This document shows, one piece after another, positions 13,080-23,579 of a stretch of DNA of 58,568 nucleotides (its first letter is position 1; the number at the start of each line of letters is the position of its first letter). Under the pieces are notes generated by a model. The model searched no databases. It was not told where the DNA came from and was given only the letters and a program-made list of their open reading frames with translations. The translations under genes and the position numbers were made by a program. This DNA comes from Lingula anatina (Eukaryota > Brachiopoda > Lingulata > Lingulida > Lingulidae), in the NCBI RefSeq assembly GCF_001039355.2, contig NW_019774981.1, positions 71,712 through 130,279 on the forward strand. Direction: 5' to 3'.

Positions 13080-14254
13080 TATGGGTAACCCTTTAATGAA
13101 CCGACTATTATGTTAGCATGAGTAGATATATTGTCTGCTAGAAACTGCTACAAAATTTCCTCTTGGTGTTAAATGAACCTTACTGTATTATGAAAACAAC
13201 ACAAATATTTACATCCATTATGGCTTAATGATATTAATTCGGATATTATTATACAGTTTTCGACGCGCGATGACGTTACGACATAACTTTATGCGGAGCT
13301 CGAGCGCATGCGCCGCACTGAAAAATATCCAGAGCAAAAATTACATTTACAGTGCTGTGCATACACACGTGCAATTACACATTGTTTGAAGCAGGTAAAC
13401 ATTACAAGTATAAGCATCTAGAGATATTTATTTGTTTAAGTAGATTTACAAATAACGCTTTCTATTGAGTAAATATTGTCATTTCATTGTATCAAAAACC
13501 AACATTTGCCCATGACGTCAATGATTTTTCAAGACACTTAACAAGTAATCCACAAAAGACAGACCTTTTTGGAGCATTCTGTTGGTGACAGCTCAACCAT
13601 AGTAGGTCATAGACCTAACCAGCGCATTGTAAAAAATCTCTTCGACAAATAACCTTGAAGTGCTGTTTAAAGAGAGCTCGCATGTCCTTCTTACGAAAGA
13701 AATTATGAGAGATGCGCAAATTCATGCAAAGATCTGATGTTCTGTCTGTCAGTAAATAGCTTTGCTTTTTTGACAAGGAGCTGTGATATTGTTTAAACTC
13801 GGACCTGACGCTCGCCTGTATCGACTTGGTCGCAAGGGTCGCTAGTAATCTGCTACAAAATTGTTGGATTATTAATTGACACTTCTTCAATTTTGAAACC
13901 GGCTATACTAGAGCCTCCTGTGATATTAGAACGTATAAAAAAGACTAGGTGCCAGCAAAAACCTGTTTATAGAGTAGATGCTGAAGTATTCGTCTAAAGT
14001 GAAGGTACTGGCACACTTCTTAAGAGACTAAGTGTTGATATAAATATCTATAAACTAGGTACAAATACACATTGTGAACTAAGAACTCTGTGAACTAGAT
14101 ACAAGGTACCGGTATTGCACATACACCAATGGTGGGCATTAAATTGTGTAGACCATATGTAGGTGCTGGCACCTAAATCTAGGTATTGGTACGGTCCTGT
14201 ATAGAACAGAAGCTGCTGGCACGGTATATATTGGTGATGGTAACGGTTTTCACT

Positions 14255-14325
14255 AGGTGCTGGTACGGTATTGACTAGATACTGGTATGTGTTGACTAGA
14301 TACTGGTATGTATTGACTAGAACAA
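14255..14325. repeat. Short tandem repeats, about 21-bp unit
   Basis: Repeats of TTGACTAGATACTGGTATG(T) are the clean end of a wider zone (about 13985-14325) with scattered GGTGCTGGTACGG / GGTACTGGCAC variants, suggesting an old decayed minisatellite. Confidence 0.8.
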
Positions 14326-14582
14326 CTCCAGGAATATCTTCTCTCTTTCCGAGCTATTCGTATTCCACCTGATAACAGCGTAATGTATTTAACCGAGTGC
14401 CCTTTATCGCTGTAATGTTTTGAGTTCAAAGAAAACAGCATGATTTCTGGTGATTCTTATGGTAGGTTGATTGCCCGAGAGAGCAATGTAATTAATCATC
14501 GACCACTTATTTGTCTTACAACAGGGCAGTTTCTGGCTCGCATTTACCACTGGGGTGATTGTGCCATCTTTCTTAGAACAGA

Positions 14583-14599
14583 CCCCCCCCCCCCCCCCC
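14583..14599. repeat. Poly-C run of 17
   Basis: Homopolymer; length may be affected by sequencing. Confidence 0.9.
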
Positions 14600-16830
14600 G
14601 GACAATACTCGTTTGTACAGTCGTGCTTTGGAATGGAAGTATTTTAAGATTAAACCACCTGGAATATAGTTACACAGCAACGTGAAGGTTGACTGCAATA
14701 ATCCATGCAGAGGCCATTAGTGTTTTCATAATCTGCCTAAAAGTTATTACCCATCGGTAGGGAAGTTTCAAATTCTGGCATGAAGCCATCTGAACTAAAT
14801 AACAATATGGTCCAAACGGTTAAACAGTTGGATTTTAAGAGCACCTGTTCCTATATGGAAAGGAATCTGTGCACAAAGAGGAGCAATTTTTAAAGGTGTC
14901 ATTTCTCCATCAAAAGTACCTCAAAACAATTTCGCAATTTTCCACTTAGAGTAAACAGATTTGAACACCCTTTGTGAAGAACCTGAACAAAAGAGATAGA
15001 GAAGAAAAACGTTGAGAGTTGTTTGGTTAGGAGTTGGTTGAGATCTCTTGCTCACCGTGTATTCATGTTGCACGAGTAGGTGGCCTACCATGTTTTAGGC
15101 CGTTCTATCCTTTGTGTCAGACCCATAATTTGGTATTTGGAGCACGTCTATTGCAAGGCAAGATCAAATCCATTTTTTTTTTGCAAAATTACAATCATGA
15201 TCAAAATCACAAAATCAACTATATAACTCCCCGGCCAGTTTGTACTTGTCTGGGATAAAAAAAATGAGGAAAGTAGAAGCAGGCTGGAAGTTTACAATAT
15301 TTATGAAGAAAGCTTAGCAAGATGTTTTGATATAAACACGTGTTCGGTACAACGTGGGTTACCCTGAGAAGTAAGTACAAAGGAGACAAAGTGGTCTTGC
15401 AAAGAAGAGCAAAATGACTTGGCATAAACATCATTCATAACACTAATTGAGTGAATGAAAAATGATAGCACGAGTATATAATAAAGAATGAATTCAACAA
15501 TTACCTTAAGAACGATTTATTGGCCTTGTCACATTCACTATACAACCAATGCACAACTTACCAAACGGCTCCAAGGACACAATTCACTTGATCTTCTTCA
15601 ATGAACAATTAACACAATCAGTGCGTTCGTATACATCTTAGCACTTATTAACTGTTATGGCCTAAATAGCATCTTTTAACAATAAAACGTGTTCTGTGGA
15701 TCGCCTTCCTGGCAAAGTTCAATCAATATACAGTAGAAGCGTAAACATAAACGTTTATATTAGTATCACACGTTCAGCGTTTTATTACCCACTGTTGAAA
15801 TGGAGACAAAGGCTGTTGAACTTTACTTATAACAGTAAAAAATAAGAAAATAAGAGCTCGATGTTGAGATTTTTTATCTTTAATTTCTCAACTGCTTTGG
15901 AAAATGTTTGAATTTTCTAGTATTTTGTTCATTTTTTGTTGTTTTGCTATGTAAGGTCTAATGTGTATTGTATGGTTTTAATTTTGTAAAAATCATCTAT
16001 GAACGTGGTTAGCCGATTTCTGTGAGCTATCTTTCGTTAAAAGCTTCATCTTCCTAAGCGCTTCCATAATTTGTGAAGCGAAATTTGCTTAATGGGGCGA
16101 TATTCAAACAAGATTTGTATGAACGCATACCCAGTAAATTCAGCTCATTCGAAAACCGATTCTAATTTAATTAGGCACTGTGAGATCGTGGAAAAAAAAT
16201 TAATGTTTATATATACTTGGTTTTCATTTGACTTGCGGATATTACCTGATGAACCGTCGAGCTCAACTAAATATTTCGTACGTTTAGCCTAATTCAGTCT
16301 CATTCTCACACTCAGTGCAGACTCTCGGCTCACTCAATGTTTATTCTGCCCTGACCAACGGAGAGAGCTGCCACCGTTTTAAGAACAGTGAAATTTGTTA
16401 GCAAACACTTCACCGAGCTCTGCACCCAAATTTACGAAGTATCCAAATAGGAAATGTCGTTTGAATTGAATAATACCGTACTTCCTTTAAATTTCGCGGC
16501 AAACGCGGTTTAAGAAATCAACATACCATGATGGGAAATTAACAGTCCGGTAAGTATTCAGTATTCGTGGCATATCACACATTTTCTTCCTCAAGTCTAA
16601 TTTGCATTGGGCAAGTAAATTGTCGCTTACGGAGTACGGAGTGAAGCTTACAAATCTCTGTGTTTAAATAGGGTTTTACAGTAATTCTTTTAATGACAAA
16701 CTTTTCGCAATCGGGTAATCTTAAATTCCAACACGCTCACATTGCATAAGGGTCAGCAATACTCTGCTGTTATAATGGCTAAGATATCAGGGTTATACAT
16801 CCCTTATTATATCATTCAACGGAAATCTTC

Positions 16831-16852
16831 GAGAGAGAGAGAGAGAGAGAGA
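16831..16852. repeat. (GA)n microsatellite
   Basis: Eleven GA units. Confidence 0.95.
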
Positions 16853-17060
16853 TCACAGCCTCTTGGTCACTTATCCTCTTTAAAGTTGTAAATAAAGTTT
16901 CACTCTTTGGTTCAAGGGACAATAAAGAAAAAACATTTTGGACACGTCCTTATTTAGGATCTTTCGCAGAGCAAGTGGATAAAGTTGTTGGTTCAGTTCT
17001 TGGCAGAAATAGTGCGTTTCATACCTTTGATACCCCAAAAGAAACCGCTCATCCACTCGG

Positions 17061-17408
17061 TTATGTATATCAGTTTTGAAGTTTACTTTAAAAACACAGT
17101 TCAAGGGAAATCTTATTTCTCCAATTATTTGTAAAACGTCATGACGTCAGTGAAATTAAGAAGGAAAAACTTCCTTTTAAAACGAGCTGGCGAAGTATGC
17201 ATTTTTTCTTTTGACAACAAAGGCAGACGCGCATCCTCCGGTGTGTATATGTTGTAAAGTTTACCTTAAAAACACAATTCAAAGGAAATATTTTATCTCC
17301 AATTTTTGGTTAGACGTCATGACGTAAGTGAAATTAAGAAGGAAAAACATCCTTTTAGGACGAGCTGGCGAAGAAAGCATTTTTCTTTTCTTTTGACGAC
17401 AAAGACGG
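17061..17408. repeat. Tandem duplication of a noncoding unit of about 170 bp
   Basis: Copies at about 17061-17226 and 17241-17408 share AAGTTTAC(T/C)TTAAAAACACA near the start and ACGAGCTGGCGAAG near the end, with scattered substitutions and small indels. Each copy carries a GACGTCATGACGT(C/A) stretch, palindromic in the first copy, containing CRE-like TGACGT half sites. Confidence 0.88.
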
Positions 17409-18723
17409 AATTACGCAATTTTAACGTTGGCTGCTAATAAAAAGGCTTCAGTGTAACTTGAGACGACCTAATTATTTCAGGGGGATGCGCACATTCAATT
17501 TTTTTTTACGCAACTTTGATTAATACCCTCTCAAGAGGTTATTGAACTCAGTTACTCCAACTCAAAATACGATTCAGAATAAAAGGGTATTAATTGCAGA
17601 AGCAAAATAAAATTGATGAAAAAATATGATGAAAAAAAAACATGCCAAGTGAATGTTACATTGCTGTCGGTTCCTTTAAACAGCCATTTTTTACAATCGA
17701 CACCCTCGGGGGTTTGGTTAGAATCTTTATTAGTTTATACTAAAGTGTATGTGTGCGTGTGCGCGTGTGTGCATGTGCAGCTTTGCCATTTATATCAGTT
17801 GATTCGTGTGAGTATTCTGCATTCAAGAACAAAACCATTATATTCTCAACTAGCGTTCAAAATTTACTGTAGAATTTATTTCTATTATTTTGTAGTCTCA
17901 AGCGCCCTAAGTACGGCATTATGTGATCCATATTTACTTACCTAAATAGCATATAAGCTCAGTGATAACCGCCATCGTGTCTCACGTGTATTTCGAAACG
18001 GGCGGGAGCTACATGTGGGTCACGTGACAGGCGAATTTAACTAATCCAGTTAGCATTTGGAATAGTCCAGCGTTGCCAGCCTTTTCGTTAAATTAGAAAT
18101 AGTCTAATACATCAGTTTTAACTTTTAGACATCGCATTGGTCTGTTGCTTCAGTTTAAGATAAATTCATGGAGGTTCATCACTAAAATAAGTAAACGTTG
18201 GTCAAAAACACTCATCATGTCTGCCTAGTTATGCTTCGTAAAATATTCACAGCATTTTTTTCTAGTTGTATCACTCTTTATTAATCTTGGATAAAAGTAA
18301 CTAAAACTCTCATGTGAAAAAGACCCTTGCTTTTGCTTTGTATGAGACAGTACTGCAGGCTGTGACGTTTATTTGCGTTCTTTCTTTTAGCAATAACCTA
18401 CTCTAGACAAGCTCTGCTAATCTATAAACTCACCAACCATTTGTAACTTGATATCTTTAATAAAAAATGGTAACTTAAGACCACCACTAACACTTGTTTT
18501 GCTAGCATTTAAAACCAAGTCGTTTCCATCACACCACTCCAGAACTGAGTCAATTCTCTCTCTAGTTACTCTCTTCATTCTCGTTGTAAGACCAACTATA
18601 GTGTGGTATCGATATCATCTGCATATTTCATCAAAATACACCTTGAATATTTGCCACGTAGCCATGGGTAAAAAGAGAGAAAAGCATGGAGATATCACAC
18701 ATCTTTTTGGGTCTCGGAGAACG

Positions 18724-18899
18724 CCGGTGTGACAGGAATGGTAGTCCTATGAATGGAAACCCGAGGTCCTAAGATTAGTACAGGTTAGGGTAAGTCGGAG
18801 TATTGGGGTTAATATATAGGACGAATGTTACCTGTTCATAATAATGGGACATTGACTTACGTGTATGTTCCTTGCGGACTACCATTCCTGTCACACCGG
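18724..18899. mobile_element. MITE, 176 bp, perfect 24-bp terminal inverted repeats, AACG target duplication
   Basis: The left end starts CCGGTGTGACAGGAATGG and the right end is its exact reverse complement over 24 bp (18724-18747 and 18876-18899). AACG directly flanks both ends (18720-18723, 18900-18903), as expected for a 4-bp target duplication. The interior has no coding frame. Perfect termini and duplication suggest a recent, non-autonomous DNA transposon; I cannot assign the superfamily. Confidence 0.9.
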
Positions 18900-19124
18900 A
18901 ACGCTATTTCACGAGGCCTTTCGACTCGTGGCTAAAACAACTCGTTACGGAGTTCTATCGTTCGCTGAGATCTCCGTTTGAATACTACAAAGTACATTTA
19001 GGGGAATGTAAATTTTGCGTCGTGAATTTTTTCCTTATCTGCACATCTTGGTATTTTGTCAAGTCAATACATGATGGTCACAAGAGGCACATACATGCAG
19101 ATGATTTGCAGAATTGTCCTGGGC

Positions 19125-19146
19125 AAAAAAAAAAAAAAAAAAAAAA
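19125..19146. repeat. Poly-A run of about 22
   Basis: Homopolymer without a recognisable retrocopy upstream. Confidence 0.9.
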
Positions 19147-19569
19147 CCCTGGAGACCACTGACCGCGGTGACTTTAGTAGTTCAATAAAACTGAACTCTT
19201 AATTGGCAAGACACTACAGCAGGTTTTCTTTGGGTCGTTTTTATGCCGTATGAGCATATATACACTTGTTGATAAAGGCAATAAAATCACGCTGAGTACA
19301 CGGTGTGTACGGTGCATGCGTAAACAATTGATTGAATAGATCAGGCACATTTCATGCTGCCAGCTCGAGTAGATGACTTGTCCGTGATAGAATGCACAAA
19401 CCCACAGCAGTGCTCACAGACAAAACTGTCAAAAACCTAGCGTAGTAAAAATAAAATTGACTCCAACTTAAAATGCATTGTCACATTGAAATATAGGCCT
19501 ATATATAACACTGCAATTAAGTAAACCAAAGTCTGCATAATGCCATGCCGATCTCGATTTCACTTCTTA

Positions 19570-19785
19570 GACTGCATTCCCAGAGATTTAGATCGATCCG
19601 TCCGGATCGACCTAACTCCCTGGGGGTTCACGCTAAATTGCTGTCAGTCGAGCGCACACCATAGTTAATTACCCCCTTACAGCTTTTAGTAGGCGGGACA
19701 GACATTTAAGCCTGTTAATCTGACACCAATCTAGTGAGACTCCCCAGGGGATAGATCGATCTAAATATTTATGGGAATGGGGTCT
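19570..19785. mobile_element. MITE-like inverted repeat with TTTAGATCGATC subterminal motif
   Basis: Left CATTCCCAGAGATTTAGATC and right TAGATCGATCTAAATATTTA...TGGGAATG are inverted, imperfect arms. A second inner inverted pair, CTCCCTGGGGG and CTCCCCAGGGG, lies inside. The element is about 205-215 bp without coding capacity. Exact ends and target duplication are unclear. Confidence 0.75.
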
Positions 19786-22700
19786 TAGATTCCTTGCAAA
19801 TATTTAAGGTGTAGTAGAAAAGCATGTAATCATCTGTGTAGCAACTTCTTACAGTTCAGGTCGGTAGCCAGGGAGGTTCGGGAAGTTGAACGAACCGAAC
19901 TTTTTGACGGGAAACGACCCGCTCTAAGTAAAATTTTTAGCTAAGTACACGATGGTTTCACGGAAAAGGTCCACTTTGTCAGAAAAGTACCCCCCCCNAA
20001 AGACGTACAACTCGAACCTGGGAATCCACACAAAGCGGAACCAAGCGCGCTACCTGTCATACTGTTTCACCGAGAAAGTTTTACGGCTTTTTAACCGCCT
20101 AACAAATTGCGACGAGGTGGGGGCGCGATTCATATGTTGATGCCGTAAACTAGAGAGTGAATCAATAAGGGGTTTCTTACGAGATAAGCTGCAAGTACTT
20201 ACATGATGACTTGATACCTCTCTCCTTCTCTCAATTTCCTTCTCTCTCTCTTTCTCTGGCGTCCGACAAGGTGAAACGCTGCGCTTGTGTTATTTTAACT
20301 GTACTAGCAGGTGTGAATATGATCAGTCGTCCATGAACGTCGCAACTTAAACCGGGTGTATATTGTCACTTAATCACTGAAGCTGTCATTAAACAATGAG
20401 AACATCGACACCGCCGTGGTTTGATCCCAGTGGCACCGTTGCTCCCAAATTACGTATGGGATTTCTTTAAGTGACTTCAAAGTTTGGCGCAGGAAACGTG
20501 ATCGAGAAATGAATTTTCACACTTTGCAATGGTCCAGGCAAACACGTTTGATGATAAAGACAAACGTTTAAACAGTTCCAAGTGACAGATCAATCCCAAT
20601 CACACTGTGGCCGATCTCCCCGCAGTGTCTCTCTCTCAAGTAGGTCTACCTGTCTCTGTAGTTTCTGTTTTAATACGACACAACCTCGGCGTCTACGCTT
20701 TGGACAATGTCGCAATTGCAGCTGCAGTCAGTGACACCCAACCGTCATTGTATACACTGCGACCGACGCATGGCCAACTTTCAACAGTGAATTCAACTCG
20801 TGTTTGTGTGGTGTAAATATTTTCTCTTCTTAAGCTGAAAACTTCTTTGCTTGTTCTCCCCGAGTGCAACTGGGTAGATTTTTCCTAACCCTCCGAATCC
20901 AGGCTTTTCCAGGCTTTATTTTTACTGGAAGGACACAATGCTTCGTCGTTGTTCTGTGTCCTCGACCCCTGCTCGGAATTTAGGCACAATGGGAGAGAAT
21001 TAATTCACTTCAGTGCAAAACCGGGAGGGGCACTAAAAACACTGAAAATACCCTATACCAAAGCATATTTGCTTAAACGCCTCCTCTACTTTTACGATGA
21101 ATGAACTGCTGTGTACAAGTGCAGTGCTGATAATGCGGAATGTTTTGAATGCATTTGTTTTTTGGATTTGAGAAAATTTGAAGTAAGAAAGAAATCAAGA
21201 TTAGCTCTTAGTTCTATTTGTTTTAGAGCAACGACAAAAAGATTATCTCGAAAGCAGTGAAGAAAAATTAAAAATATATACTCTGTTGTAAAATTCTCTT
21301 GTGCACTAGTCAGCGCGTAAGCTGCAGGCAAGGAGTCCCGCTATCAAGAGGGTCAAGTGTTCCTGCCCTTTACCTTTTTTTAAAACAAATTTCTGAGCAG
21401 ATTTTCTCTCTGTAAACTTCATTGGCGCTGCGGGTAGTCTTGAAGAAGAGCCAGATTCATGTTTAGATGCCCCGAAGTCAAGGTTTCTCACTTGAAAGCT
21501 AGTGGCACTTAAGCCTTTCTTCTGTCCTTTTCTTAAAGAAGGGTAGATTATCAAAGTAACAATATCATTTAATTCGGATTTTATTTCTCCAATTTACAAG
21601 AAAACGAGCATGACTATTTTATGTTGAAAAGAAACTTTAAGATCAATAATTGAATGCTTCGTTATCGTTAATCATTCTAAGAACACATGAATGCCCCAGT
21701 TAAAAATACAAATATTCGGGGTTCCTCAACGGTAGTCACTCAGTGAATTCGATGTTGTCAAGAGTTCCATCTTAACTCTCATAAAAATGTGGAAATCGAC
21801 TGATGCTACACGTCAACAAAAGTGTATTGATTTGACAACCTACCGATTCCAATTTTTCCAGCACGTGTACAATCTTACTTGGCCTAATATTAAAATCATC
21901 TGGTCACGTTTGATCTCATGTAATATTTAAACACAAGATTAAAAAAAAAATCACATAAGAGCGTTCGGGTTGAAGTTTTCACGAAATAACTCTTAGAGCA
22001 AAAATCTTGGCCTACTTAACATGGAGTTAAATTCAAAGAAATCCACTTGAATAAAATACACATTAATTTGAAACATTAGCCATGTAATTCTTGTTATTAT
22101 AAGGGAGCTATATTTCATTTGATTGGACTGCTATATATTTAACTTAATTCTTAGTAGACTGAAATTATGGTCTAAATATTTAGAGTAATTTTGGGCTAAA
22201 GTTCCTTTTCGAAACAGGCCCAAGATCTTAACTTGAATAGTGTGCTTTTTTCGTGTTAGCCATCCCAAGTGAAACTTGCGTTCAGACAAGGACCATTCTC
22301 AACCGGGCGCACGGGCACGTAAACTGTCATCACTTGCTACAAGACCATGCCAGACGGGGAAAAACTGTTGCACCTTTAATAGCACGATTCAACGAAACCT
22401 CCGTTGACTCTGGTTCGTTTGCTGAGACTTCATCAAAAATGCACAAGTAACGTTTAAGTGTATAATATCACTGTTGCAACTATTAAAAGAAAAATATATG
22501 GCTTCGAGGGAACAGTTTCAGGTGGTTCTAGCACATTTAAGACCGAGTTCCAGTCTCACATTCCCCTAGGCCGATCGCAGCTAGAGACAGATCTGGACCC
22601 CTTGAGGCAGTACCCCTTTCCTCACAACAGAACAGGAGTCGAAATGAACCAATTCCCAGTCAAGTCAACAAAGATTTCAGAAACAACTTACGGACATCGA

Positions 22701-23208
22701 CTTAATCAGCCGTGCAAATCGCGCTGTATTTGCATGGAGCTTCTTGATTTACACACACTGCAAATTCAATGCCACATTATTTGGATCGGAAGTTATACAT
22801 TTGAGCGTTTACTTAGAGATCGAGTTGCATGGCGTGAAAAGACACCCCGAGTTGCAAAGGTCACTGGAAACTCACGATTAGATCACCGGTATGCGCCTCC
22901 CCAAACAATAGCGTTGAGGCAAGTTCCCAGTCGTCCAGTGACTGCTGAAACGCAGGGTGGGTACAGGTGACAGGTTTAAAGTCATATTACTTGTGACTTA
23001 ACGAAGCGGAATTGTAGTTGGCCTACAGTTTGTGGACTGCCCACAAGATCTTTACCGTGTCATCCGGGAACTCGACTAATAACTGTACCCAGAGTTTTGT
23101 GGTTGATAACCATTGCACCTACAAGTACATATATTATATGTGCCAACCCTTTCAACTTCATTGGGCGAAAAAAGCGTAGTTCAAGACCAAGCTAGGAGAC
23201 TTTCTTTA

Positions 23209-23253
23209 CACACACACACACACACACATACAGAGAGAGAGAGAGAGAGAGAC
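23209..23253. repeat. Compound (CA)n-(GA)n microsatellite
   Basis: About 10 CA units, then CATA, then about 10 GA units. Confidence 0.95.
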
Positions 23254-23579
23254 AGTCTAGGAGGCGTGATCAAATATATGAATAAAGTAAAATTGGCTTT
23301 GAACGGATTATCACTTTGCGGGATCCAGTGTTGGATATATTTACTTGTTTTCCGGCTCTCATTTGGTATTAAAAATCAAAAGGAATCAAATACCACCAGA
23401 TGCATGATTGGCGATTGTTGCAACTCAAAAGACGTGACTGAACCTTTCAGAACTGTCCAGAGCTGTTCAAGCGTTTTCACAGCGCATGGATGTTACAGTT
23501 GAGATTTTTGGGGCCCACCCATCGCAATTACATCAGATTACACTTGTTTTACGCTTCCCGTGACTAAACTGAGGTAATA

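Noticed and set aside
18872-19162. 96-codon plus-strand frame overlapping the MITE end
   Set aside because: It begins inside the inverted terminal repeat and ends in a poly-A run, with no known domain.
19998-19998. Single N after seven C as a structural gap
   Set aside because: Unlike 42368 and 47181 there is no change in sequence type across it; probably homopolymer uncertainty.
20607-20816. Plus-strand frame with MADLPAVSLSQVGLPVSVV
   Set aside because: 69 codons, no family resemblance, no supporting splice or promoter context.
22458-22970. Plus-strand 170-codon frame (MYNITVATIKRKIYGFEG...)
   Set aside because: Longest unexplained frame outside repeats, but I see no domain, signal peptide or convincing splice sites, and its composition looks like noncoding DNA. 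Treated as chance.
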